Shown here in pieces: positions 47,201 to 54,720 of a stretch of DNA of 64,000 nucleotides. Location of the stretch: contig NZ_JALIRP010000006.1 of NCBI RefSeq assembly GCF_022898935.1, positions 341,100-405,099 on the forward strand. Direction: 5' to 3'. Under the pieces are notes generated by a model that worked only from the letters and a program-made list of their open reading frames with translations, did no database searches and had not been told where the DNA came from. The first letter of the stretch is position 1; every line of letters begins with the position of its first letter. Source of the stretch: Paenibacillus mangrovi (GTDB lineage Bacteria > Bacillota > Bacilli > Paenibacillales > Paenibacillaceae). The translations under genes were made by a program, and so were the position numbers.

Positions 47201-47776
47201 ACGACGACTTACGTGCTCGATCGTCTGCAGATCGTGGACTTAAACTTATGGAAAACATATGGCCAATACGAGATTCGGGGCATCCCTCAATTGATGGAAG
47301 TCGGTGCGGATGCACATGCTCAGGCTGTGCAATTGTTCGGTAACGCAGCATCGCTCGACGTTACAGCGAATGCATCCTGGAGCTCCAGTGATCCGGACAT
47401 TGTAGAGGTATCCGGAGAAGGCATGGTGATTGCCAAGAAGGAGGGGGTTGCCGTCATCACGGCACGGATCGGCAGCAAGTCGGCACCCTTCCAAGTGAAG
47501 GTTAAATCTCCGGCTGTTCTCCAATCCATTGCCCTGCATGGCCTGACGCCGGAAATTTCCGTTGGGCAACATGTGCAGTTGAAAGTGGAAGCACAGTACG
47601 ATAACGGCAGTAAGCAAGATGTGACGGCCATGGCCCGATACGAAGCGACCAAGGATAAGTCTGTGGAAATCACTCCGACAGGCGAGCTTATCGCTAAGAA
47701 GCCATTCGTCACGGTGATTACGGTTACGTATCAGGGAAAAACCGTCGATTTCCGGTTGAAGATAAACCAGAAGTAA
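44252..47776 (+). CDS. Large multidomain surface protein: LTD, FN3, propeller-like, Big_2
   Basis: A 1174-residue secreted protein. Signal peptide to about residue 32 (ending AHAAAAEP). Domains in order: a lamin-tail domain (DLMITEIVPQS, YEYVEIYNNT) about 35-210; two fibronectin type III domains about 215-390; a second lamin-tail domain (LLITELVPDS, HEFVELYNTT) about 400-575; a third FN3 about 590-670; a beta-propeller-like region about 690-1010; and two bacterial Ig-like segments (Big_2) to the end. No catalytic motif or sortase signal is seen. ATG 44252 follows GGAGG. The leader suggests control with the G3P genes, so it may bind or help degrade an extracellular polymer. Confidence 0.87.
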   Translation: MNKRSRWRRAMLFIWMFALLALPFVGLAPQGTAHAAAAEPDLMITEIVPQSIGTGQPYEYVEIYNNTTSPINLDGYKLQYYTSEPYSSPTNIWPITNKTIDAKSVLVLWLMKYDYPNLPLSEFNEAYGVTLTPEQVYAVKLTTSAQGLHDTAKRKVGVAAPGGQLVTSTYINADVPDGIAGRSVTYMPQAGGIEMVKIANNQPSTPGVLVTGQVHGPTAPSGLKAKAGDSVSLLEWDRNPESDVTAYKIYMAQSTAIATVADTSYTVEGLTNGTQYQFRVTAVDANGDESPATSAVTVKPHPIYDLEPPAPPVGLTAIPGKGVVTLNWTPNAEPDLAGYQIYVDGKLRQVVPAPANTATVGPLDFGRRYTFELTAMDTSENESDKSAPVTAEPELLPVPSLLITELVPDSNNYAGYDAHEFVELYNTTSEAISLQGYTLRLESSTPSSSWEYTLSEPAVIGPGDTFLLWTRKAELHSLTLEGFNHYYYDTYFNKYVNADHMYIVEGVSGLYNTSEQTVLIKDPSGNEISRATYNNNSSDVAEGKSIVYGYPADGSKVMRKIASKQVSTPGRLSAGQAPPPQMTNDQSPAAPSQVNAVPGNGTVSLSWAPGSEQDIMEYNIYKNGILENTLPASEHLTTVYMLIGNVPYSFEVSAINSSGKESDRSAQVTVTPDHAIATQQERTANPKNDAYAMLWNTGTEGPIIPGLAEDLIPQGTAYYPDKDWLLVSSYFSDDRPSRLSVIDLQTGQLIKSLILLEEDGKRYIGHAGGVAVSGQHAWIASGNYLYRLDLNDIVQAANNGEVRFKDRFATPTRASFTTYADGVLYVGDYYEEDGYPTEANHLLVNRDGDLYHAWIAGYRLDSQTDLLPSSKVNDGIQSVTPDLILSIQDQIQGAVIRGDGIVLSKSTSRYANSYLYRFNNPINEAPHTMVTYGTDSVPVWFLDGKNKADTNNQLTMPPMSENVLDVNGSLYVLYESGANLYRYTTTYVLDRLQIVDLNLWKTYGQYEIRGIPQLMEVGADAHAQAVQLFGNAASLDVTANASWSSSDPDIVEVSGEGMVIAKKEGVAVITARIGSKSAPFQVKVKSPAVLQSIALHGLTPEISVGQHVQLKVEAQYDNGSKQDVTAMARYEATKDKSVEITPTGELIAKKPFVTVITVTYQGKTVDFRLKINQK

Positions 47777-47819
47777 AGATACACGGAATTTGATCTCCCC
47801 GCGCCTATACTTCATCATA

Positions 47820-47920
47820 ATGAAGCGATGGTTAGGCAGAGTCACTGGAGATAACCTTGCCCGGATTTGTATCTTTTCTTTGCGAAGGATATGAATGCAG
47901 CGGCAAGGTTTTTATATTTT
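47820..47920 (+). promoter_or_regulatory. Leader element with terminator, GlpP-type candidate (GDPD gene)
   Basis: GCAGAGTC...GGAGATAACC enters the left arm AACCTTGCC (47853-47861), which pairs perfectly with GGCAAGGTT (47902-47910) and is followed by TTTATATTTTT. It lies 65 bases upstream of the GDPD start. In B. subtilis the glpTQ leader is a known GlpP target. Confidence 0.6.
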
Positions 47921-47984
47921 TCGCTTCGTATACCTATATTATCGGCATCGTTTAGACCATGTGAAGGAAGGCAGGAATTTTCCT

Positions 47985-48728
47985 ATGAATCATGCTATAC
48001 CTCTCGTTATCGCACATCGTGGCGCCTCCGGCGAAGCCCCCGAAAACACGATTGGAGCATTCCGTCTTGGTCTGGAGCAAGGCTGCGGCGGCTTCGAGCT
48101 AGATGTGCACTTATCCAAAGACGGTGAAATCGTCGTGATTCACGACTTCACGGTAGACCGGACAACGGACGGCCAAGGCGCCGTGAAAGACATGCTGCTC
48201 TCGGAATTGCGCGAGCTTGACGCGGGAAAATGGTTCAGCGATGCTTTTTCAGGAGAACGCATCCCTACCTTAAAAGAAGTTTTTGAACTCTCTCCGCCGG
48301 AACTCATGATTAATGTGGAAATGAAGGGCGGAATAGGCAGCGGTCTGGAAGAGGCGCTGGCCGAACTATTGCGTCAGAGCAATCGGCTGGATACGGTCAT
48401 TGTTTCTTCGTTTGATTACAAAGGGCTGGCCAATTTGAAGCGAATAGAATCAAGTGTGAAAATCGGCCTTCTTTATGATCTACGCATGGCCTATCATTGG
48501 AAGCTTCCGGCCGTTGCAGGCTGCGAAGTCTATTCGCTTCATCCGGGCTTGCGCCGCCTTGACGCAGAGGATGTAAAGGCCGCGATAGAGCAAGGCCTCT
48601 CCGTATTTCCGTGGACGGTCAATGAAGAAGAGAAGCTGCTTCAAGCTATCTCTTATGGCGTGAACGGCATTATTACGGACTATCCCGGACGGCTTCGAAC
48701 CATTCTTAAGAGTAAATCATTTAAATAG
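47985..48728 (+). CDS. Glycerophosphodiester phosphodiesterase
   Basis: A 247-residue GDPD-family enzyme (PF03009) that hydrolyses glycerophosphodiesters to G3P and an alcohol. Catalytic motifs: AHRGASGEAPENT (His, Arg and Glu), FELDVHLSKDG (Glu and Asp) and VVIHDFTVDRTT (His), with the Glu of INVEMKG. No signal peptide, so it is probably cytosolic. ATG 47985 is selected from the family start. A G3P-yielding enzyme under a terminator leader fits the neighbouring GlpP system. Confidence 0.9.
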   Translation: MNHAIPLVIAHRGASGEAPENTIGAFRLGLEQGCGGFELDVHLSKDGEIVVIHDFTVDRTTDGQGAVKDMLLSELRELDAGKWFSDAFSGERIPTLKEVFELSPPELMINVEMKGGIGSGLEEALAELLRQSNRLDTVIVSSFDYKGLANLKRIESSVKIGLLYDLRMAYHWKLPAVAGCEVYSLHPGLRRLDAEDVKAAIEQGLSVFPWTVNEEEKLLQAISYGVNGIITDYPGRLRTILKSKSFK

Positions 48729-48732
48729 GAAG

Positions 48733-48774
48733 ACAAAAAAACTGGCGTCCGCACTTAGCGGGCGCCAGTTTTTG
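48733..48774. terminator. Bidirectional terminator between convergent transcription units
   Basis: AAAAACTGGCG(T)CCGC pairs with GCGGGCGCCAGTTTTT. It ends the GDPD gene on one side and the six-gene ABC operon on the other. Confidence 0.9.
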
Positions 48775-48775
48775 T

Positions 48776-49333
48776 CTAAACGAATAAGCGTTGAAAGAAC
48801 CAAATGGTTGCGACGGCGAAAATGCAAGCGGATGTGCTATAGAAAAAAGGCCTGTAATACTTTTCGTTCGACTGTAATTTCAATAGGAAAGGAAGGACTA
48901 GTGCGACGACAAGTAATTGTCCAACCTCGATTCCAACGTTGAAGGAAAGCAGTGAAAGGGCCGTATATGTCTGGTCAAATCCGATTTCGCTGATGGCCGT
49001 GGCAAAGCCCAGCCCATGGATGAGGCCGAACGCGAACGTGAGGGCCCATCTCCACTTGGACGTCTTGACGAAGAAGTTCTCCATAGCGACGTATGCGATC
49101 GTCAGAGCAATCCCAGCTTCGATCCATTTGGGAAATACGGGAATTAATTCTAATGCGGCAAGGGTTAGCGTAATCGAATGCGCAATCGTGAACGCTGTAA
49201 TGATTTTTAGAACATCCGTAAATTTCTTGGAGATAATGATGAGCGCGAGCAGAAATAGCAGGTGATCGTACCCGGTAATGATATGCTCCAAGCCCAAATT
49301 GATATACATAAACATAATCGAGAAAATACTCAT
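48776..49333 (-). CDS. HupE/UreJ-like membrane protein
   Basis: A 185-residue membrane protein of the HupE_UreJ_2 type with about six helices. Conserved features: GLEHIITGYDHLLFLLALI near the start, then TAFTIAHSITLTLAAL, and GLIHGLGFATAISE. Related HupE/UreJ proteins are linked to nickel or cobalt uptake. ATG 49333 has AAGGAGG upstream and overlaps the stop of the preceding gene by four bases. Last gene of the six-gene operon. Confidence 0.85.
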   Translation of the reverse strand: MSIFSIMFMYINLGLEHIITGYDHLLFLLALIIISKKFTDVLKIITAFTIAHSITLTLAALELIPVFPKWIEAGIALTIAYVAMENFFVKTSKWRWALTFAFGLIHGLGFATAISEIGFDQTYTALSLLSFNVGIEVGQLLVVALVLPFLLKLQSNEKYYRPFFYSTSACIFAVATIWFFQRLFV

Positions 49334-50340
49334 GTCGTGCCTCCTTTTTTAAACAGCGGTTGAAGGAGAGATTGGAGCACGAATATCACGCCTATTTGCC
49401 CGGCTAATAGACCGCCGTGGTAGATGACTAAGGAGACGGTTTTAAACTCTGCCACAAGGTCGATCTCGCTTGATATCGTTGACGTGAAGCCGATACCGTG
49501 CAGCAAGCCGTATGCAAGAATGAGAAAGGACCGCAGATTGCCAGCTTTTCCTTTCATTAGGCTGACCACAAGCAGGCCGAGTGCGACGAACATGAACAGG
49601 TTCAACCAGATCGAAGGGGCGGTAAGCCCTAAGCGAGAGGCTGCAATATACCCGATCAACGATGCTGCGACTAAAAGGAAAGTCGGTTGAATCTGTTTTC
49701 GCAATCCGGTTGCGCAGGCTGCCATGCAAAATAAAAAGAGCCAATAATCTACGCCCCGAACGATATGGCGTATTCCGGCTAACAGGTACGATCCGATAAC
49801 AGTGAACGAATAGGCTGTCTGTTCTCCAGGGCTATAGCGAAACGTACGGTCGTCTTTTCCTACAACCTGATGACCCATAAGGGTATCGCCTTGGAAAATC
49901 TGCACGTAATTTTGATGAGTTGGATCCACATCATCGACAATGACGTTGTATTTGATTGTAAGAGCGCTTATTTCCGTGTCGGAGGCAAATCGTAATTTGA
50001 ACGCAACGACTGGGTCTTCTGTTGACTTCTGGATCGTCGATTCAAGGTCGACTAATTCAAACGACATTTGCTGTAAACCGTTAAATAAAAGCAAATGTTC
50101 CTGCATATAAGCTCGGATGGCCGGTTCTTGCGCTTCAAGCTCCCCCTGGGAGATTCTGCCGTCCTTGTTCATGTCGTACTGCTGCAAAATCGGGAACGGC
50201 AGAAGGAGCTCATAATCAACATACGTTTCTGATAAATGAATGTAGGAGTAGCCGTAATTCAGATTATGTGCCGATGCCGTCCCGGCGCAGCAGCCTGCGC
50301 CCCAAATGACGAAAGCGAGAAAGAAAAAAACACGCTTCAT
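49330..50340 (-). CDS. HupE/UreJ-like membrane protein with extracytoplasmic EF-hand-like loop
   Basis: A 336-residue protein with signal peptide (to about residue 24, ASAHNLNY). The extracytoplasmic part contains DMNKDGRISQGELE near residue 55, a good EF-hand calcium loop, and beta-rich sequence to about 180. The C-terminal half is a HupE-type membrane domain (GIRHIVRGVDYWLFLFCM, then GLLHGIGFTSTISSEI). The metal-ligand His/Asp pattern is partly kept. It starts three bases after the preceding stop, so it is translationally coupled, and no ribosome binding site of its own is seen. Confidence 0.85.
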   Translation of the reverse strand: MKRVFFFLAFVIWGAGCCAGTASAHNLNYGYSYIHLSETYVDYELLLPFPILQQYDMNKDGRISQGELEAQEPAIRAYMQEHLLLFNGLQQMSFELVDLESTIQKSTEDPVVAFKLRFASDTEISALTIKYNVIVDDVDPTHQNYVQIFQGDTLMGHQVVGKDDRTFRYSPGEQTAYSFTVIGSYLLAGIRHIVRGVDYWLFLFCMAACATGLRKQIQPTFLLVAASLIGYIAASRLGLTAPSIWLNLFMFVALGLLVVSLMKGKAGNLRSFLILAYGLLHGIGFTSTISSEIDLVAEFKTVSLVIYHGGLLAGQIGVIFVLQSLLQPLFKKGGTT

Positions 50341-50343
50341 AGG

Positions 50344-51330
50344 TTAGGGCTGCCAATCTTTTTCCGTAATCGCATTCAACTTCTCACCGTCGGACGTAAT
50401 GAGAACGTTACCGTGAAGTCCTGTGGAATACACGGTAACATTGTTTTTCTGGTACCGTTTCATGATTTCAGGTGTTTGGAAAATATTCGAGCTCATGACG
50501 GCATATTGAGGCGACACGGCCTCGATAAAAGTGTTCGATGAAGAGGTTGCGTTCCCATGATGCGGGACGTGCGTAAAGCTCGCGTTCAAATCCGCTTTCG
50601 CCTCAACCAGTTCAAATTCCCGATCCTTATAGATGTCGGCAGTAAACAAGAACGAAGTATTCTTATACGTGACTTTGACGACCATGGAATAATAATTGAG
50701 CGTCGCATAATCGTAGCTCTTCACCGCTTGCGGCAGTACACCCTTCTTAGGGCTAAGGACGGTTACTTTCAAGTCGGAACCCAATTCAAAGGAGGAGCCT
50801 TCTTCTAGGTATTCAGGCGTAATGTTCTTCTCTTGCAACGCCTTGATGACGTTCATATACGCATTGGAATCGGGATATGGGAGGTTTTCCATATAAAACT
50901 TCTTAACATCCTTCTGTTTTAATACAGTTGCAAAACCTCCGATATGGTCCGAGTGCGGATGCGTGTTCAAGGCAACGTCTATCGTCTGAACGTTAAGCTT
51001 ATTTAAGTAATTGACGACTTGCTCGCCCACTTCGGGGAGTCCCGAGTCGATCATCATTGTTTTTCCGTCAGGAGTTTGAATGAGAATGCAGTCGCCCGAC
51101 GCCTCAGCGGCGTCCATATAGAAATAACGAACGGTCAGCTTGTCCTTGTATTTGTCCTGATCGAATATTTCAGCCGTTCTTAGTGTGCCGGAATCTTTGA
51201 CAGGCGAGGGTGTACTCGTAACGGTTACCGGTGTCGGTTTGGCAGTCGTGCAGGCAGCAAGAACCAAAACGATAGCGGTCAATAGAACACCCGTCAATTT
51301 CACAGCTTTCCGCCAGTTCATATTCCGCAT
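50344..51330 (-). CDS. Metallo-beta-lactamase-fold lipoprotein (ComEC-like hydrolase)
   Basis: A 328-residue exported lipoprotein: lipobox VLAAC near residue 27. The metallo-beta-lactamase domain resembles the hydrolase part of ComEC: an early MDAAEASGDCILIQTPDGK with IDSGL, then the metal motif HPHSDHIGG (about residue 125), FTADIY and FTHVPHHGN. Relatives of this fold cleave phosphodiesters such as DNA strands. Being outside the membrane in an ABC importer operon, it may release the imported substrate from a polymer. The neighbouring genes start within a few bases on both sides. Confidence 0.85.
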   Translation of the reverse strand: MRNMNWRKAVKLTGVLLTAIVLVLAACTTAKPTPVTVTSTPSPVKDSGTLRTAEIFDQDKYKDKLTVRYFYMDAAEASGDCILIQTPDGKTMMIDSGLPEVGEQVVNYLNKLNVQTIDVALNTHPHSDHIGGFATVLKQKDVKKFYMENLPYPDSNAYMNVIKALQEKNITPEYLEEGSSFELGSDLKVTVLSPKKGVLPQAVKSYDYATLNYYSMVVKVTYKNTSFLFTADIYKDREFELVEAKADLNASFTHVPHHGNATSSSNTFIEAVSPQYAVMSSNIFQTPEIMKRYQKNNVTVYSTGLHGNVLITSDGEKLNAITEKDWQP

Positions 51331-51343
51331 ATTTTACACGCCC

Positions 51344-52177
51344 TTATTTAAATGTAGAGTTCGACATGGCGGTCAGGATATGTTTCTGGGTAAAGATGAA
51401 TAGAATCACGATCGGAGCCGCAACTAAAACGCTGCCGGCCATGATTAATTGGAAATTCAACATTTCGTTCCCAGCGATTGAGCTTTTCAACATCGCAATG
51501 CCTACGGTAAGAACGCGCATATTGTCTGTATTCGTCATGACTAGCGGCCAGAAATAGGAGTTCCAGCTACCGATGATTTTAAAGATGAGGACCGTAACAA
51601 GTGTTGGGAGCGCCATCGGAGTCAAAATCCGATATAAAATATGCAGCCTGTGCGCGCCGTCAACCTTGGCGGCTTCAATGACGTCGTTATTAATCGATTT
51701 GAATGCCTGACGCAAGAGAAAGATACCATAAGCGGATACGGCGTTCGGAACGATCAATGCCCAAAACGTGTTTAACCATCCGACATTGGCCATCATCACG
51801 TACACGGGAACGAACACAACCTGTTCCGGGACGACCATGGCGGCGATGACCGCCAAGAACAATTTGTCCCTGCCGAAGAAATTACCTTTCGCGAAGGCGT
51901 AGGCGGCTAGCAATGCTATGTTGACTTGCAAGGTTACGACGCCGACCGTCTGAATTAACGTATTCATACCATACCGAAGAAACGGGGCCTTATTAAAGGC
52001 GTCAACATAGTTTTGAAACGTAAAATGTTTCGGCCAAAACGTAGGGATTGCGCTTTTCAGTTCTTCGGCTGGTTTAAATGAAGTAATCAAGAGCCAATAA
52101 AGAGGGAACAGCATAAACAACGTGACTATGATAGCAATAGTGAGCCGGGTAGCGCTTACCTTTTGACTATTGAACAT
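51344..52177 (-). CDS. ABC transporter permease, UgpE-like
   Basis: A 277-residue membrane permease of the MalG/UgpE type, whose E. coli relative imports G3P. EAA loop: DVIEAAKVDGAHRLHILYRI followed by LTPMALP. First helix LTIAIIVTLFMLFPLYWLLI. It is closely packed (11 bases) behind the other permease. The name is by similarity of layout and by the regulatory context, not by a substrate signature. Confidence 0.88.
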   Translation of the reverse strand: MFNSQKVSATRLTIAIIVTLFMLFPLYWLLITSFKPAEELKSAIPTFWPKHFTFQNYVDAFNKAPFLRYGMNTLIQTVGVVTLQVNIALLAAYAFAKGNFFGRDKLFLAVIAAMVVPEQVVFVPVYVMMANVGWLNTFWALIVPNAVSAYGIFLLRQAFKSINNDVIEAAKVDGAHRLHILYRILTPMALPTLVTVLIFKIIGSWNSYFWPLVMTNTDNMRVLTVGIAMLKSSIAGNEMLNFQLIMAGSVLVAAPIVILFIFTQKHILTAMSNSTFK

Positions 52178-52188
52178 AACGTATGCAC

Positions 52189-53124
52189 CTACCCTTCGTA
52201 ATGAACTTTCTTCTTGGATATAGCAAACTGAATGGCTGTAAGCAAAACAATAATAAAGAAGAAAATAATAACGAGCGCAGATCCTTTGCCGGCTTTAAAT
52301 TGTACGAAGGTCAAATCGTAGATCCAGTACACCATCACCTTGGTCGCTTTAAGCGGGCCGCCGTTCGTCATGATATTGACGGATTGGAACACCTGCATGG
52401 ACGAGATGAAGGACGTAATGACGAGAAACAGCGTTGTCGGTGACAACAGAGGGAGTGTAATTTTCAAGAACTGTTTCCATTTGCCGGCGCCATCGATACT
52501 TGCGGCTTCATAATATTCGATCGGTATGCCGCGTAGTCCGGAGATAAAGATAAGCGAGGTAAACCCTACGCCTTTCCATACCGCCACGATGATGACTGCC
52601 CAAAGCGCTGTCGACGGATCGTTCAGCCAACTGACGGGACTTGCGCCGAATAATTTCAAGACGGTGTTCAGAATGCCGTAGTCCGTGTTATAAATCCAAA
52701 CAAACACCATGGATACGACGACCATGGATATGTAATGAGGCATGAAAAGAATCGAACGCATCACTCCGAAGGATCTGGCCGTAACATTGAACAGAACGGC
52801 CAATCCAAGTCCGAGTAGGAGCTCCAGTGATACTTCAATGATTGTATAGAGGAACGTCACTTTCAAAACATGATAAAACTCCGGGTCCACGAGCAGATTC
52901 TGATAGTTGGTAAGACCGATAAATTTCTTTATCGGTCTTATCAGATTCCAATCCGTAAAGCTGATGAAAACGGAATTCACAAGCGGATAGTACGTGAATA
53001 TAGCGAGTAAAAGGAGGGCAGGAAGAGCAAACAGAAAATCCTTAGTACTTTCCCTTCTCTTGATGTTGAGTAAACTCCTTTTCTTAGTCGGTACATGCTT
53101 GGTTAATTTAATCTCCGAGCTCAA
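52189..53124 (-). CDS. ABC transporter permease, UgpA-like
   Basis: A 311-residue membrane permease of the MalF/UgpA type. EAA loop: EYYEAASIDGAGKWKQFLKI then LPLLSP. The region FTDWNLIRPIKKFIGLTNYQ is typical. TTG 53124 is chosen because GAGGTG lies six bases upstream; the GTG at 53133 lacks a site. Follows the binding-protein gene by about 20 bases. Confidence 0.88.
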   Translation of the reverse strand: MSSEIKLTKHVPTKKRSLLNIKRRESTKDFLFALPALLLLAIFTYYPLVNSVFISFTDWNLIRPIKKFIGLTNYQNLLVDPEFYHVLKVTFLYTIIEVSLELLLGLGLAVLFNVTARSFGVMRSILFMPHYISMVVVSMVFVWIYNTDYGILNTVLKLFGASPVSWLNDPSTALWAVIIVAVWKGVGFTSLIFISGLRGIPIEYYEAASIDGAGKWKQFLKITLPLLSPTTLFLVITSFISSMQVFQSVNIMTNGGPLKATKVMVYWIYDLTFVQFKAGKGSALVIIFFFIIVLLTAIQFAISKKKVHYEG

Positions 53125-53145
53125 GCCCTCCACCTCAATTTCAAA

Positions 53146-54465
53146 TTATTGGTCCTTCAGGATGTCGTTCATCTTCTTCGCGGCATCCTTGAGCAGTGTT
53201 TCAGGATCTTCGCCATTCAGCACCATTTTGCCCATCGCTTCTTCGTAAGCGGCGCTCGCTTCATTGAAAGCAGGGGACTTCGGAGGTCCGATCACGTTGT
53301 CGAAGTTGTCGAAGACTGCTTTATACTGCGGGTATTTCGCGAAGTAAGCTTTGCCTTCCTCCGAGCTGATCGCCGATTTACGCGTCGGAAGATAGCCAGT
53401 GCCTTCAGCCCATTTGATGTTGTTTTCTGCGCCCGTCATGAATTGAACGAATTTCCAAGCCGCTTCTTTCTCGTTATCCTTGATGCCGTCCATCACTGCG
53501 ATACTCGCACCGCCCATGTGGGAGTTCCGTTTCTTATCGCCAGGGAGGAAGGATACACCGACTTCGAATTTTGCGGTTTCAATGTACCACTTGATAAGTG
53601 CGGAAGTATGCTCAACCATGCCGATCTTGCCGTCGAAGAACATTTGACGCATGTTGCCGGAAGCGCCTTTGCCGTAGCCGATGTGCATGTATCCCTTGTC
53701 TTTCCAATCCTTGAACAGCTTCATGAACTTCATGCTGTCCGGCTGGTCGATCATTGCGGTCTTCATGTCATCGGACAAGATCGCTCCGCCGCCGTTTTCG
53801 ATCCACGGATCGAAGTACCAAGTATCCCATCCAGGAACGGAGAACGCGTAACGTGAGACTTCATTTCCATCTTTTTTCGTAAGCTTCTTCGCAAATTCCT
53901 CGATTTCATCCCAAGTTTGCGGCGGTTTCACACCTTCTTGATCAAACATGGTTTTGTTATAGACCATGACGCTTGTGCTTACAATTAGAGGCAGACCGAA
54001 TTGCTTGTCTTGATAGGAGTATGCTTTGAGCATCCCTTCGGAAAAGTCGTTCGTATCCAATTTATCGCGCGAAATGTAAGGAGTAAGGTCCATGAGGACG
54101 CCACTGTCGGCAAATTGCGGTAGCGCATGCACCTCAATATTCGTTACGGCCGGTACCTGTTTCGCTGCAATGGCTGCCTGAAGCTTTTGTTGCAGGGTGT
54201 CGTAATCGCCTTGGAATACGGTGTCTACCGTGATCCATGGATATTTCTTGTTAAACTCCTGGACCATGTTTTCCAATGCTGCTTTTTGATCGTCGTCGTG
54301 CGCGTGCCAGTATTGAATCGTTACAGGCGTTTTGTCTTCCGTGGCCGGCGGAGCCGTTGCCTCAGATGCGTTGGTCGAAGTCGGCGTACTCGAAGAGCAG
54401 CCGATCATCGAGCTCATTACTAACATCGCGGTTGTCAATCCGACCAACCATTTTTTCATTTTCAT
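53146..54465 (-). CDS. ABC importer solute-binding lipoprotein, UgpB-like
   Basis: A 439-residue extracellular binding protein with signal peptide and lipobox SMIGC near residue 23. SBP_bac_1 features: IQYWHAHDDDQKAALENMV, QGDYDTLQQKLQAAIAAKQV and GLPLIVSTSVMVYNKTMF. UgpB-type proteins share the WHA/WHS start of the mature region. ATG 54465 has GAAGGGG upstream; an in-frame TTG farther out is unlikely. First gene of a six-gene operon behind a terminator leader. Confidence 0.9.
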   Translation of the reverse strand: MKMKKWLVGLTTAMLVMSSMIGCSSSTPTSTNASEATAPPATEDKTPVTIQYWHAHDDDQKAALENMVQEFNKKYPWITVDTVFQGDYDTLQQKLQAAIAAKQVPAVTNIEVHALPQFADSGVLMDLTPYISRDKLDTNDFSEGMLKAYSYQDKQFGLPLIVSTSVMVYNKTMFDQEGVKPPQTWDEIEEFAKKLTKKDGNEVSRYAFSVPGWDTWYFDPWIENGGGAILSDDMKTAMIDQPDSMKFMKLFKDWKDKGYMHIGYGKGASGNMRQMFFDGKIGMVEHTSALIKWYIETAKFEVGVSFLPGDKKRNSHMGGASIAVMDGIKDNEKEAAWKFVQFMTGAENNIKWAEGTGYLPTRKSAISSEEGKAYFAKYPQYKAVFDNFDNVIGPPKSPAFNEASAAYEEAMGKMVLNGEDPETLLKDAAKKMNDILKDQ

Positions 54466-54501
54466 GCAAGTTTCCCCTTCCAAGATCGAAATTTGTGAAA
54501 C

Positions 54502-54590
54502 AAAAAAGACGATGAGCCAACGAACCGCAAGAATCCCCCCTGTCTAGGAGGTTATCTTTTTGGTCGTAGGGTTTCTCATCGTCTCCACCC
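54502..54590 (-). promoter_or_regulatory. Leader element with terminator, GlpP-type candidate (ABC operon)
   Basis: On the minus strand GGGTGGAGACGATGAG leads into a terminator whose arms GACGATGAG (54575-54583) and CTCATCGTC (54508-54516) pair perfectly. The stem continues imperfectly (CCTACGACC with GGTTCGTTGG) to an apical CCTCC/GGGGG hairpin, and six U follow. The first 10 bases GGGTGGAGAC are identical to those before the glpD terminator. Confidence 0.7.
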
Positions 54591-54642
54591 ACAACACAAA
54601 TCCTTCCAAATATTGAATCCGCTTTCAGGATTGTTAGAACAT

Positions 54643-54672
54643 ATCATAAATCACCCAAATACACCTTGTCAA
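54643..54672 (-). promoter_or_regulatory. Sigma-A promoter of the ABC operon
   Basis: -35 TTGACA (54672-54667), 18-base spacer, -10 TATGAT (54648-54643) on the minus strand. A leader of about 170 bases follows. Confidence 0.7.
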
Positions 54673-54720
54673 CAACTTTGATCGGGAATTAAAATCACGT
54701 TTTCATATGTAAAATACATG

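Noticed and set aside
54502..54636. T-box or SAM riboswitch in the ABC operon leader
   Set aside because: The T-box GGUGGNACCGCG core and the SAM core are absent; the GGGTGGAGAC identity with the glpD leader points to GlpP.
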